Assembly (NCBI GenBank): GCA_965242665.1
Contig: OZ251484.1
Span: forward strand, 1,612,001-1,676,000
Direction of reading: 5' to 3'
Length of the DNA stretch: 64,000 bases
From: VXLM01 sp965242665
Lineage (GTDB): Bacteria > Chloroflexota > Dehalococcoidia > Lucifugimonadales > VXLM01
This document shows positions 25,017-34,759 of the stretch, piece after piece (position 1 is the first letter of the stretch; every line of letters begins with the position of its first letter). Under the pieces are notes generated by a model, which was not told the origin of the DNA, did not search any database, and saw only the letters and a list, made by a program, of their open reading frames with translations. Both the position numbers and the translations under genes were made by a program.

Positions 25017-28000
25017 CTAACGCCCAGCGCTGCGGACATGGGCGTCATCGTCGTCCGGCGGATCGTCCGCGAGGGCAGCCATGGCTGCGTGCTTGGCCCG
25101 CCTGACCGCGCCGGGCAGATCCTCGATGGGCTCCACGCGGTTCGGGTCGAGGAAGAGGAACGAAACCTCCTTGACGGAGACGCCAGTCGCTTCGGTCAAT
25201 GCGAGTGCATATCCGCCGCCTTGCAGTTGGTAGCGCTGCATGGCTTTTTCGATCTCGTCGTCGGAGCGCAGCGCGTCGGTCTTGTAATCCACGATGACGA
25301 ACCCGTCTTCCTCCTGGAACAGGAGGTCGATGAATCCTTCGACGATGCCGCGCCCCAGAGGGGCGGCCACCGGCACCTCCCGCCACCAACGCCCAGAGCG
25401 GCGTGCGCGTTCAAGGAGACTGCTGGATAGCGCGCGTCTTGCGAGTCCGGCGATCTCGGACGCGCGTTTTGGCACACCCTCGGCGTCCGCTTGCGCCTCC
25501 GCGATGTCGTCGAGTCCGTCCGGGGTCTCCAAGTCTACCGTTTGCAAGACTGCGTGAACGGCCTTGCCGATGCTAGTCCCCGCGCGTCCCCGCCTCCATG
25601 GCTCGTCGAGAATCTCTTGCTCTTGCTTCGAATCCTTGGCGAGACGGGTTACCGCAACCGAGTGCGGACGGGCGCTGCGCGCGTATGCGTCCTCTTGCTG
25701 CCGCCGCCATCTCTCCCTGGATGACGGAGTATCCTCGTCGACTACTTCCTCCATTTGAGGCGACCGAAGTCCGCATGTGCCTTCGAGATAGCCACTGATT
25801 CGCGCGGCCAGCGAGTCGTTGGCTTTGGCGGTCCTGTACATGCTGACGACGAGGTGGTCTTTTGCGCGGGTTGCCGCGACGTAGAGGAGGCGCGCTTCTT
25901 CCTCTGCTTCACGCCGCTTTTCGATCTCGGACATATCCTCATAGCCGGCGGTCCGAAAGGTGGAGTCTCCCGATCCGGCTTTCACCTCGGCTCTTCGGTT
26001 GTCGCGGTCGAAGAGCACTGCGCGCGTCCGGGAGGACGGCTGGGAGTTCAGCCCGGTGAGAACTACGACGGGAAACTCGAGCCCCTTCGCGGCGTGCATG
26101 GTCATGACGCGCACGGCGTCTTCGTCCGACTCGGGGATGGATGACACGTCCATCCGTGCCCTTTCAGAGCGCTGCCGATCCGTCCAAGTGATGAAGGCGC
26201 GGATGGACGTGTCTCCGGACGAGGCGAACTCGCGCGCGCGGTCGATCAAGAAGCGGTAGCGCCGCCATCGTTCGCGGGGTCTGCGTTGGCTCATCGCCAG
26301 CTCCATGAGCCGCCGCTCCCGAACGAACTCCTCGATGAGGAGGGGCGGCGAAATCCATTGGCGGCGTTCGTGGAATTTTCTGAGGATGCGCAACGAATCG
26401 GAAACGACGCCCGGCGGGAATTCACCCTCTGCGATGTAGTCGAATTGCCCGCCGCATTCGACGAACTTCAGGAGGTCTACGTCCGAACAGGCGAACGCAG
26501 GCGAACGGAGCGCAGCGACGACGGAGACGTGATCGGTGGGATCGTCGATGGCGGCTAGGCAGTTGAGGAGGTCGCGCGCTTCCTGTGTTTCATACACCAG
26601 AGACGCCCCCTCGATGCGGTAGGGTATTCCGGCGTCCTCCAGCGCGAATTCGAGGGTGGAAAGCCCTGTGCGCGTCCTCATGAGGATGCAGATGTCGCGA
26701 GCCTTGACAGGCCTCACTCCGCCGTTTTCGGATCGAACCTCCCAACCGTCATGCAGCGCAGTCCGTATCACGTTCGCTATCTCCCCAGCTTCCTCCCGTC
26801 GCACCTGTTCGACATTGCCTTCACATTCTTCACCGATGTATCTCACGGGAGGATGCGGCGATGCGTCCGGACTCTCTGCCACTTCCGCTTCAAGGGGGAT
26901 GTAGTCCGGCTGGCCGTCCCCCTCTGCCATCCACCTCCCGAATACGTGATTGACCCAGGCGATGATTGGAGGCAGGGAGCGGAAGTTCTGAGTGAGGTTC
27001 TCTCGCGCGCCTCCAACGTGCGCTTGCAACTGCTTGACCTGCTCGATGTCCGCGCGTCGGAAGCGGTAGATCGACTGCTTGGGATCCCCCACGACAAACA
27101 GCTTGCCCGGCGCCGGGCGCGCCTCTCGCCAGTCGCGCGGACGGGATGACGGTTCTGCGGAGTCTGGCGCGTCTTCCGCCAGGAACATGGCGATCTCCGC
27201 CTGGATCGGGTCGGTGTCCTGAACCTCGTCGATGAAGATGTGAGAGTAGCGCTCTCGGAAGTAATCGCGTACTTCGATGTCGTCCCGGAGCAGGTCGCGC
27301 GCCCAGACGAGCAGATCGTGAAAATCCGCTGCACCCGCCGCCTTCCGTTCCACAGCGTAGTCGAGCACGAAATCCCTGAGCAGACGGAGCACGGGAACCA
27401 GCACCGCCGTGCGCGCCTGCTCGAGGTTCTCGCCCGTCGCCGCGTCGACCTCTTTGAGCAGCGCCTTTATCGCGGTGCAGGCGTTTTGGCCTGTTTCGGG
27501 GTCGATGTTCCAATCTGCCTTCCGCCCCCTGCCGAACCTGATTTTCGGAGACTGCGCCAGCACCCGATACGCCTCCGACGCATCGGCGCGCTCGACTTGC
27601 GCTGCAAGGGCCAAGACGCCGCGGACATGCGCCAGCAGAACGTCGTCATCGGACTTGGAGAAGGCCGACAAGCGTTCCAGTTCATCCCGCGCGTCGAGCA
27701 ATGGCGCGGCGGGGTAAGGCACGGGCGGAGCGTCGAACAACGCATCAGCGATCAGGTCGTAATTCTGGTGGAATGCGAGCGCGACCTCTCGCATCTGACC
27801 CAGTTGGAGACCCTGCTCCAAGGCGGGTCGCAGGGCTTCTTGGGCTTTCGGGTCGTCGAGGGCGTCGTCGATCCACTCCCTCCACCGTTCGTCGAACGCG
27901 GTGTCTGCCTGTATCGCATCGCGGGACTGAAATCCCGGAGGCAGCCCGGCCTCCAATGGGCGCTCGCCAAGGATGCTGCCTGCGAAGCTGTGGAGCGTTT

Positions 28001-28322
28001 GAATGGACGAGCGGTCTAGGTCTCGAACGGCGGCGGCGCATCGTTCGCGTTCCTCCGGTTGCAGAGCAGGAGAATGGACGGCGTCCTCCAAAGATTCCCT
28101 GATTCGTTCCCGCAGTTCCGCGGCCGCGGCATCGGTGAACGTGATCGCTGCGATCTGTCCCATGTCTGCGCGTCCGGTCGTTACGAGGGCACGGATTCGG
28201 TCGATGAGACTGGTCGTCTTGCCCGTGCCGGCGCCCGCCTCGACGACCATGTTGACATCGAGGCGCTCCACGATCGCCTGCCGCGCGGGTTGGTCGCTGG
28301 GTTGGGACTGTTGCGGGGTCAC
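25017..28322 (-). CDS. addA: ATP-dependent helicase/nuclease AddA (UvrD family)
   Basis: AddA is the helicase-nuclease subunit of the RecBCD-like AddAB complex, which resects double-strand breaks for recombination. The protein has Walker A AGAGTGKTT (about 33-41), TFTDAAAAELRERI, FIDEVQDTDPIQ (Walker B), VGDPKQSIYRFRRA, and VMTMHAAKGLEFPVV. The C-terminal RecB-like nuclease has IVDYKTDAL and QLQGGGYALAL. The GTG at 28322 is chosen because it overlaps the addB stop as GTGA and gives a normal N-terminus of 1101 residues; the upstream ATG at 28412 lies inside addB. Confidence 0.92.
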   Translation of the reverse strand: MTPQQSQPSDQPARQAIVERLDVNMVVEAGAGTGKTTSLIDRIRALVTTGRADMGQIAAITFTDAAAAELRERIRESLEDAVHSPALQPEERERCAAAVRDLDRSSIQTLHSFAGSILGERPLEAGLPPGFQSRDAIQADTAFDERWREWIDDALDDPKAQEALRPALEQGLQLGQMREVALAFHQNYDLIADALFDAPPVPYPAAPLLDARDELERLSAFSKSDDDVLLAHVRGVLALAAQVERADASEAYRVLAQSPKIRFGRGRKADWNIDPETGQNACTAIKALLKEVDAATGENLEQARTAVLVPVLRLLRDFVLDYAVERKAAGAADFHDLLVWARDLLRDDIEVRDYFRERYSHIFIDEVQDTDPIQAEIAMFLAEDAPDSAEPSSRPRDWREARPAPGKLFVVGDPKQSIYRFRRADIEQVKQLQAHVGGARENLTQNFRSLPPIIAWVNHVFGRWMAEGDGQPDYIPLEAEVAESPDASPHPPVRYIGEECEGNVEQVRREEAGEIANVIRTALHDGWEVRSENGGVRPVKARDICILMRTRTGLSTLEFALEDAGIPYRIEGASLVYETQEARDLLNCLAAIDDPTDHVSVVAALRSPAFACSDVDLLKFVECGGQFDYIAEGEFPPGVVSDSLRILRKFHERRQWISPPLLIEEFVRERRLMELAMSQRRPRERWRRYRFLIDRAREFASSGDTSIRAFITWTDRQRSERARMDVSSIPESDEDAVRVMTMHAAKGLEFPVVVLTGLNSQPSSRTRAVLFDRDNRRAEVKAGSGDSTFRTAGYEDMSEIEKRREAEEEARLLYVAATRAKDHLVVSMYRTAKANDSLAARISGYLEGTCGLRSPQMEEVVDEDTPSSRERWRRQQEDAYARSARPHSVAVTRLAKDSKQEQEILDEPWRRGRAGTSIGKAVHAVLQTVDLETPDGLDDIAEAQADAEGVPKRASEIAGLARRALSSSLLERARRSGRWWREVPVAAPLGRGIVEGFIDLLFQEEDGFVIVDYKTDALRSDDEIEKAMQRYQLQGGGYALALTEATGVSVKEVSFLFLDPNRVEPIEDLPGAVRRAKHAAMAALADDPPDDDDAHVRSAGR

Positions 28323-31300
28323 TGGCCGTCCTCCGCACCGTCTCCGGCCACCATCGAAAGGTAGTCCGCAAGACGTGGGTCGTTCTTTTCGTTCTTTCGC
28401 TTCCGCTCCCAAGTCCGTACGCGTCTGGACTCGGGGGGGCAGATCTTGTCGAAGTCGCAGTACTTGCAGTTCTCGGTGCGCTTACTCTGGCTCATGCCCG
28501 GATTGGCCGGGAAGAACCCTGCACGGATGCCGTCGGTGATCGTCTTGACCACTTTGGCGAAGGGCTCCTGCATCTCGTCCATCCGCACGGGCTTCTGGGG
28601 GCGGGTCTCGAATTTGCCCCTTGACGACACAAACCAATACGCAGCCTTTACGTCGACGCCGCTGCCAAGCCTCTTCTGCGCGGCGCGAGCGTACACTGGC
28701 AGCTGCAATCGCGTTCCGCGCCTGACTGGGTCATCGTCCATGTTCGTATATCCCCATGTCCCGCCAGTCTTGTAGTCGAGCACGAGCGCAGTCTTCCCGT
28801 CGGGCGAAACGTCGATACGGTCGATGACGCCCCGGAAGCGCAGATCGTTCCATTCGAGTGGAAGGAATTCGCTATCGGTCATCCCGAACGAGAGCTCGGC
28901 GGCATAGGGAGAAACGCCATGGTCTGCGCGAATTTTGGAGTCCGCGTCCAAGAATGCATGGAGGTCGCGGCGAATCTCTGCGCGGGCCATCTCCCATAAC
29001 AGCGCCTTCCCCGTGACGCCGCGCCGTTCGGCGTCACGGAATTCTCGATCAGCGACCGCATCGAGCAGGCCCCGATGCCCTTCATCCCAGGATTCGCCCG
29101 GTTCCGGTACCGTCCCGCCGTCCCCCGCTTCTCTGATGAAGCGCTCAAGGATTGCGTGAACGAGCAACCCGCGATCCAAGGGCGTGATGGATGCTACTTC
29201 CTCCGGCCGCTCCGGGGCCGCGATACCAAGGTGGTACGAGAGGAAGTAGCGGTATGGGCAGGCACCCCACATCTCGAGTCTCGTCGCAGACAACTTGGGG
29301 AACGTAGATTGAGGGGGGTTGCTCGATAGGTCGCCGTCCCAGATGGTCAGCCTGCTGCCTGCGCGCGCGCGCTCCATCTGCACGGCGCGGTCGAGCAGGG
29401 ATGAGGGGGCGGCGAGATGATGTTGCTCGAAGGGGTTGCCCCGCTGCAGCCAGAGCCATAGATTGTGCATGTCGTAGTCGTGCAGGTCCGCGGGCTGCGA
29501 CTGCGCGGCTGCCTCGATGGCATCCTCCGCAGACGCGATCACGTTCAGCCAAGGCGCGTCGGTTAGGGAGGTAAGGTCCTTGGAAGACACACGGGAGCCG
29601 TGGATGCGCGACGCCTCCTCTAGGAACCAGCGGGAGGGGTGTTGACCGGCGAGAGAAGCGTTGTTGCTGCGTGGAAACGATAGCGTGCGGGCTTGGCCCG
29701 CGGCGGCGGCAAGGTACTTGTACCGCTCCTCGACGGGGTCGTGCGGAAGGGGAAGACCAGCCTGCTCCCTCTCTCGTTCCGGAAGCAGTGGGTCGCCCCC
29801 GACCCGCGGAGGAACTTGGCCCTCGACCATGCCGACGAAATAGACATTGTCGAACCTCATGCCGAGGCTCGTTTCGACTGGGCCGACGAACACGCCCTCG
29901 CCCAATTCACTCGTCCGCGCGGAGGGGGCGCTCATTGCTTTGCCGAGAACCGCGCGGAAGCCGCCAAGAGTCGGGCTGCTCCTCAGATGGTCGAGGTCTC
30001 TCAGTTCATTGAGTTTCGTCTGTATCTCATCACGGTTCGCCTCCTCGCTTTCTGGCAGCGCCCTGGTGTCGAGATACTCGTCGAGCAAGCGCCTTGCCCA
30101 GTCGACGAAATTCGTCCAGGACCGTCCATCTTCATGCGCCGCGAGATCGGTGTGAAGCTTGGTGATGAAGGTCCGCAGATCGAGCGCCTCTTCCCCGTCC
30201 CGCGCCATCCTCCTCCGCCGTTCGTCGGAGACTTCATCGTCTGCGGCTTGGGCCGCGCGCTTCATCCGCCTAGCGTAGAGGTCGAGCCGGTTCCTCCACT
30301 GGTCGATCCCCTTGACGACGCCGGCATTGCGAGATACTGCATCCCACCGCGACGCGCTGAAGCCCCGGCAGCCGTATTTGATCGGGCAGGAGGTGAGCCA
30401 GCGCATCACGTCGTCCCGCGAAAGGTTGCCGTCCGCAAGATCGACGACTCCGCCGACCATGCGTCCGATCGTCGTAGCGGCCAACTTTTGCGGCTGATGT
30501 CCGGACATGGGGACTTTAGCCAGAGCGAACTGATCCGCGATCAGCGCGGCATACGGTTCTTGCTGCCAGTAGAGCACCGCCATGCGGTGGAAGGGGACGC
30601 CGCGGCGCGCAGCCGCGGCGATGTCTCTGGCAATGCTTCTGATCTCTTCCCTCGCGTCGGACGCTATCGACAGCCGCGCCTCGTCGTCGGGCGTCTCTCT
30701 CGCGACCCGTTCTTGATGGATGGGGCAGGAGAACGACTCTGCTATGCGGCGAACGGCGTCGTCCGCTTCTTCGTCGTCAGTGACGCCGAGCACCACAGCG
30801 CACGACCGCGCGGATATGAGCGCATCGAGCATCTGCCCCTCCCTCCACGAGAAGTTGTGCGCGAGGTAGACGATCACGGGGCCGAGTTCGGATAGCATCG
30901 AGACATGACCGCCGCGGACAGACTCCGCGGCAGCAGCGGCGATATCCTCTGAGGTGTAGTATTCCTTCGTGTGGTCGAGGAAGGCCTCGTACAGTTCGAC
31001 GATCTGAGACGAAAGACCGCCGCTTCGAGCAAGAGCGCCGCGCGCCGCCGGTTCCGCGCGCCGAAGCTCTCGGAACGTCGTTTGCAACCCCGCATGGAAC
31101 GACTGATGTTCGCGGAACTGTGCAAGAGCTCCGGATGCCTTGGATGCCGCGATGCGAACCGCCTCGTACTCTATCATCGGCTTGAGTGGACGCAGGCCGC
31201 GCGCAGCTACTGCCTGCCCTCCCAACAGTTCGGTCAGCTGCACCATCACCATGAATCGAACGTTGGCAAGCCCGCGCTGTCCGATGTTCCGACTGAGGAA

Positions 31301-31435
31301 GTGGGCTGCGTACCGCCCAGGCACGATTACGGTGACCGGAGAGAGACTGCCCCGGGACTGACGTTCGGAGATCAGGCTCTTGAGGCGCGCCTGCGCCTGT
31401 GCGATCGGTTCGAAGTATATGGCTGATTCTTTCAT
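28319..31435 (-). CDS. addB: ATP-dependent nuclease AddB/RexB-like subunit
   Basis: The 1038-residue partner of AddA. The N-terminal half resembles an inactivated UvrD-like helicase: VTVIVPGRYAAHFL stands where a P-loop would be and lacks GKT. The C-terminal nuclease domain has ALVLDYKTGG. Four cysteines are placed for the AddB iron-sulfur cluster, one in WGACPYRYF (about 745) and three in CKYCDFDKIC (about 992-1001). It shares a four-base overlap with addA. Divergently transcribed from the small gene at 31622, with about 185 bases between that must hold both promoters. Confidence 0.88.
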   Translation of the reverse strand: MKESAIYFEPIAQAQARLKSLISERQSRGSLSPVTVIVPGRYAAHFLSRNIGQRGLANVRFMVMVQLTELLGGQAVAARGLRPLKPMIEYEAVRIAASKASGALAQFREHQSFHAGLQTTFRELRRAEPAARGALARSGGLSSQIVELYEAFLDHTKEYYTSEDIAAAAAESVRGGHVSMLSELGPVIVYLAHNFSWREGQMLDALISARSCAVVLGVTDDEEADDAVRRIAESFSCPIHQERVARETPDDEARLSIASDAREEIRSIARDIAAAARRGVPFHRMAVLYWQQEPYAALIADQFALAKVPMSGHQPQKLAATTIGRMVGGVVDLADGNLSRDDVMRWLTSCPIKYGCRGFSASRWDAVSRNAGVVKGIDQWRNRLDLYARRMKRAAQAADDEVSDERRRRMARDGEEALDLRTFITKLHTDLAAHEDGRSWTNFVDWARRLLDEYLDTRALPESEEANRDEIQTKLNELRDLDHLRSSPTLGGFRAVLGKAMSAPSARTSELGEGVFVGPVETSLGMRFDNVYFVGMVEGQVPPRVGGDPLLPEREREQAGLPLPHDPVEERYKYLAAAAGQARTLSFPRSNNASLAGQHPSRWFLEEASRIHGSRVSSKDLTSLTDAPWLNVIASAEDAIEAAAQSQPADLHDYDMHNLWLWLQRGNPFEQHHLAAPSSLLDRAVQMERARAGSRLTIWDGDLSSNPPQSTFPKLSATRLEMWGACPYRYFLSYHLGIAAPERPEEVASITPLDRGLLVHAILERFIREAGDGGTVPEPGESWDEGHRGLLDAVADREFRDAERRGVTGKALLWEMARAEIRRDLHAFLDADSKIRADHGVSPYAAELSFGMTDSEFLPLEWNDLRFRGVIDRIDVSPDGKTALVLDYKTGGTWGYTNMDDDPVRRGTRLQLPVYARAAQKRLGSGVDVKAAYWFVSSRGKFETRPQKPVRMDEMQEPFAKVVKTITDGIRAGFFPANPGMSQSKRTENCKYCDFDKICPPESRRVRTWERKRKNEKNDPRLADYLSMVAGDGAEDGQ

Positions 31436-31621
31436 CGCTCTCTATTACTTGGGCGCCGCGGTTTGCCGGGCGCGTATATCATGTACAGTGCTTCTCCGGG
31501 CTGAGACGGATGCTAGGCCGCCTGATGCGGAAATGGATGGAAACCGACCTTGTGGAGATTCTGCTATCATGTTGTCAGTTCGAGCGTTGGCAGGACACTG
31601 TCTCGACGAAGGAGTTGGATC

Positions 31622-31984
31622 ATGACACAGTATAACCCATTTGAGGAATTCGAGCAGTCCTTCCGCGAGTCGTTGGACAGCCTGACCAGTCAAGGCGGGG
31701 ACGACGAGGCACTGAGCGCGCTGGAGTACCTCGAGAATGCGGTAGAAGGGGGCGACCTTGGCGGCTACGTACCGGAGTGGTTGAGTCCGTATGTTTCCAT
31801 CGCTGGACATGTGATGCTGGAAGATATGGGTCTTGTGACTGGCGATCCGGACGCTGAGGGTCTGGACAAGTTCATGACTGCCCTCGTGCCGGCGGTGACG
31901 CACGCAGTGAGATTAGGATACGTAGAAGGGTATCTGAATGGGTACAAAGACGGCGAGGAGGAAGCGCAGGGCGCAGGGGAGTGA
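31622..31984 (+). CDS. small acidic protein of unknown function
   Basis: A 120-residue acidic soluble protein with no signal peptide or recognisable motif. It contains TSQGGDDEALSALEYLEN and a C-terminal amphipathic region HAVRLGYVEGYLNGYKDG. The ATG at 31622 has AAGGAG eight bases upstream, a strong ribosome site; the frame is open upstream to 31550 but that part lacks one. Its 3' end overlaps the possible start of ybeY by 47 bases, so it is probably the first gene of the ybeY-dnaX-ebfC-recR-recO run. I do not recognise the family. Confidence 0.72.
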   Translation: MTQYNPFEEFEQSFRESLDSLTSQGGDDEALSALEYLENAVEGGDLGGYVPEWLSPYVSIAGHVMLEDMGLVTGDPDAEGLDKFMTALVPAVTHAVRLGYVEGYLNGYKDGEEEAQGAGE

Positions 31985-32603
31985 CCTGCGGCTTTGGGCG
32001 GCGGATCACGCCGCGTTGGGTACGCCGCTGCAGATGCAGAAGGGTTGCGCGCGGCAGAACGACGGCGAGCAGCAAGTAGACGGAGGCTTCTTCAATCGAT
32101 TGAGCGAATTCGAGATCGACGTCCAGATATTCGACGAGTTCGTTGGGCTCGTCCAGCCGGGTTGGGTGCGGGGAGTCGTTGCGGCGGTGTTGGAGTCCGA
32201 ATCGGAAGGACGAGGCAGACACGTCGGAGCGGTGATCGCGGACGACGAAGTTGTCCGCGAGTTGAACCGTGTGCACCGCGGGCTGGACGAGAACACGGAC
32301 GTGCTGGCGTTTTCGTTTACCCATGGGGGCCAATACTACGGCGATGAGGAACACGGCGGCGGAAGCGACGTCGACTTCACGCTGCCTCCGGCAGTCGCAG
32401 AAGCCGCATCGCTCGGGGAGATCATCGTCTCGTACCCTCAAACGCGGAGACAGGCGGAGAACGCCGGGAGACCAGTGGAACGCGAACTCACGGTTCTCTT
32501 GGTGCATGGAGCTCTCCACCTGCTGGGCTATGACCACGAGGAGCCAGACGACGAGGCGCGCATGAACGCTGCGCAGCAGCTGGCTATGGAGAGTATCGCA
32601 TGA
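31938..32603 (+). CDS. ybeY: endoribonuclease YbeY (16S rRNA 3'-end maturation)
   Basis: YbeY is a metal-dependent RNase needed for 16S rRNA 3' maturation and ribosome quality control. The zinc motif H-x3-H-x5-H is complete in HGALHLLGYDH, near residue 195. DENTDVLAFSF and GEIIVSYP upstream are also family motifs. At 221 residues it is longer than usual. The first ~50 residues, up to FFNRLSEFEIDVQIF, are not conserved, so the true start may be internal, for instance the TTG at 32100. It contains a family-atypical acidic insertion (GDEEHGGGSDVDF) between the two motifs. The stop overlaps the next ORF as ATGA. Confidence 0.88.
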   Translation: MGTKTARRKRRAQGSDLRLWAADHAALGTPLQMQKGCARQNDGEQQVDGGFFNRLSEFEIDVQIFDEFVGLVQPGWVRGVVAAVLESESEGRGRHVGAVIADDEVVRELNRVHRGLDENTDVLAFSFTHGGQYYGDEEHGGGSDVDFTLPPAVAEAASLGEIIVSYPQTRRQAENAGRPVERELTVLLVHGALHLLGYDHEEPDDEARMNAAQQLAMESIA

Positions 32604-32788
32604 ACCGGACGAAAGGAGGTATTCTACTTTGGGAGCGGGCACGCGTCGAGATTGACGCGGCAGGCTTTTACGCGGGTCGATTGTATGAGAGACTAGGGGG
32701 GCGAATCTGTGCTGGTTGGGAGAATCTCCCCAGTGGGCCCAATCTGCGCGGTTCCGTAAGACCCTCCATATTGAGAGAAGATGGCTGA
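32600..32788 (+). CDS. possible small ORF bridging ybeY and dnaX
   Basis: A 62-codon ORF whose ATG overlaps the ybeY stop (ATGA) and whose stop overlaps the dnaX start by eight bases. The exact fit between two real genes is suggestive of coupling. The sequence itself (basic, with Trp, Gly and Arg) resembles no family known to me. The interval could instead be an untranslated linker with a hairpin (GGGAGAATCTCCC near 32718). Confidence 0.3.
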   Translation: MNRTKGGILLWERARVEIDAAGFYAGRLYERLGGRICAGWENLPSGPNLRGSVRPSILREDG

Positions 32789-34409
32789 AGTCTTTTACAG
32801 AAAGTGGCGCCCTCGCCGGCTCGAAGAAGTTGTGGGACAGGAAGCGGTAACGCAGACGCTGCGCAACGCAGTCGCGTTAGGCCGCATCGCCCATGCGTAC
32901 TTGTTCACGGGTCCGCGCGGCACAGGCAAGACCAGCACCGCGCGGATCATGGCCAAGGCCGCAAACTGCAAGAATCCGCAGGACGGCGATCCAGACGATA
33001 CGTGCGACATCTGCGAATCGATCCGCTCTGGGCGTTCGATGGACTTGATCGAGATCGACGCGGCCAGCAATCGAGGGGTCGACGACATTCGAGACCTGCG
33101 CGACAAGGTCGGATATACCCCGCACCAGGGGAAGTACAGGGTCTATATCATCGACGAAGTGCATATGCTGACCGATACCGCCTTCAACGCGCTGTTGAAG
33201 ACCTTGGAAGAGCCGCCGGATCACGCGATCTTCATCTTGGCGACGACCGAGATTCACAAGGTGCCTCTCACGATCATTTCGAGGTGCCAGAGATACGATT
33301 TTCGGAGGATATCGCTCGACACAATCGAGGCGCAGTTGGACACGCTGGCGAAGCGGGAAGGGCACAGCGCGGAGCAGAAGGCCCTCGCACTCCTCGCCCG
33401 CGCGGCCGGCGGCAGCCTGCGGGATGCGGAGAACCTGCTCGAACAGGCGCTGGTATCCTACGGCTCGCCGCTCCGAGAGGATCAGGTGCGTGACTTGTTG
33501 GAATTGAGCGGCGACGAGCGGGCGCTCGATCTTGCGCGTCATGCGCTCATGAAGGAGACCAAGGATGGGTTGGTCGTCATCAACGAGGTGGCGTCGCAGG
33601 GAGTCGACCTCCAACAGTTCTATCGCATGGTGATGGATTGCCTGCGAGGCGCTCTCTTGGTCAAGTCGTCCGTCGATATCGCGCTGGGGTTCGACGAGGA
33701 GATGATGGAGGATCTCCGCCGGCTGGCGGACAGCGTAGCGCTCGATCATCTCGTCCATGTAATCAAGACATTTTCGGAGATCGACGCCCGGCGCGCCCTC
33801 GTAACGACCCTGCCACTGGAGATGTGCTTGGTTCAGTCGAGCATTGTTCCAAAGGCCCCTGTTCAAGCAGCGCCGCCGGCTGCCCCGGTCGCTGCGCCGG
33901 CGGCCGCGCGCGGCTCTTCTCCTCCAGTACGCCCGCAGCCTCGCGCTCCGACCGGTACGGTGCAGCCCCCTCCGGAGGCACCCAGAGAGGCGCCTCCAGT
34001 GCAGCGGCGAGGGACGGAGTCTTCGGCGCCTCGTCAGGCGGATCCGCAATGGGAACAGGTGCTGAAGCTGCTGCGACGCGAGAAGGGCAAGAAGTACAAT
34101 CTCAGTGGCCTCCTGCGCGACTGCCGCGAGCGGCGCATCGAAGACGGCGCGCTCACGCTCATGTTCGCGCACCGCTCCCACATGGAACGCATGGAAGAAG
34201 AGATCGGAGACCCCAACAGCCGGCGGATCATCGAGGATACAGTGCGCCAGGTGATGGGCGAGGAGTACAGAATCGAGGTGGCGCTCGCAGACGGGCAGGG
34301 AAACGGCCCAAAGCAGAGCGCCGCGCAGAAGAGTCACTTGGTACGCGCCGCACGCATGATGGGCGCGCGCGTGATCGGGGAGAAGGAGGAAGCATCCGAT
34401 GATGAATAG
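32781..34409 (+). CDS. dnaX: DNA polymerase III subunits gamma/tau
   Basis: The clamp-loader ATPase of the replicative polymerase. The 542-residue protein has Walker A GPRGTGKTS (about 44-52), a zinc-binding region with Cys63, Cys75 and Cys78, Walker B IIDEVHMLT, sensor 1 LATTEIHKVP and SRCQRYDF. Domain III is followed by a Pro/Ala-rich linker (about 355-425) and a small C-terminal domain like that of tau. Only three of the usual four zinc cysteines are visible; the position after C-x2-C that should hold the fourth is Ile. No A-rich slippery heptamer for a programmed gamma frameshift was found. ebfC overlaps the 3' end by 11 bases. Confidence 0.95.
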   Translation: MAEVFYRKWRPRRLEEVVGQEAVTQTLRNAVALGRIAHAYLFTGPRGTGKTSTARIMAKAANCKNPQDGDPDDTCDICESIRSGRSMDLIEIDAASNRGVDDIRDLRDKVGYTPHQGKYRVYIIDEVHMLTDTAFNALLKTLEEPPDHAIFILATTEIHKVPLTIISRCQRYDFRRISLDTIEAQLDTLAKREGHSAEQKALALLARAAGGSLRDAENLLEQALVSYGSPLREDQVRDLLELSGDERALDLARHALMKETKDGLVVINEVASQGVDLQQFYRMVMDCLRGALLVKSSVDIALGFDEEMMEDLRRLADSVALDHLVHVIKTFSEIDARRALVTTLPLEMCLVQSSIVPKAPVQAAPPAAPVAAPAAARGSSPPVRPQPRAPTGTVQPPPEAPREAPPVQRRGTESSAPRQADPQWEQVLKLLRREKGKKYNLSGLLRDCRERRIEDGALTLMFAHRSHMERMEEEIGDPNSRRIIEDTVRQVMGEEYRIEVALADGQGNGPKQSAAQKSHLVRAARMMGARVIGEKEEASDDE

Positions 34410-34707
34410 AAGGATGTTGAAACAGGCGCAGCAGCTCCAAAAGCGCATGGAGCAGATGCAGGAGGAGTTGAAGACCCGCACGATTGATGGGTCCGCTGGC
34501 GGCGGCGCTGTCACGGTGACCGTGACCGGAAAGATGCGTCTGCAATCCATTGCCATCGACCCAGATGTCGTCGATCCCGATGACGTCGAGCTGCTCCAAG
34601 ACATGGTGCTCGCCGCAGTCAACGACGGACTCCAGAAGGCGGAAGAGATGGTGAGCGGCGAGATGGCGTCTCTTACCGGAGGTTTGAAGATACCAGGGCT
34701 GATGTAG
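34399..34707 (+). CDS. ebfC: nucleoid-associated protein EbfC/YbaB
   Basis: A 102-residue dimeric DNA-binding protein. It has the usual layout: an N-terminal helix MLKQAQQLQKRMEQMQEEL, a beta hairpin GGGAVTVTVTGKMRLQSIAI, then DPDDVELLQDMVLAAVNDGLQKA. The dnaX-ebfC-recR order is conserved across bacteria and is preserved here. The start at 34399 overlaps dnaX; the ATG at 34402 is equally possible. Confidence 0.95.
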   Translation: MMNRRMLKQAQQLQKRMEQMQEELKTRTIDGSAGGGAVTVTVTGKMRLQSIAIDPDVVDPDDVELLQDMVLAAVNDGLQKAEEMVSGEMASLTGGLKIPGLM

Positions 34708-34759
34708 CGCCCCATGGCACGGGGATCGTTTCGCCGCATTCACTGGACGTGCAGGAAAG

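Noticed and set aside
32604..32780. 4.5S SRP RNA, often near dnaX
   Set aside because: The conserved GGAAGGA apical motif is missing.
32781..34409. Programmed frameshift making gamma from dnaX
   Set aside because: No A-rich slippery heptamer followed by a stop in the -1 frame was seen.
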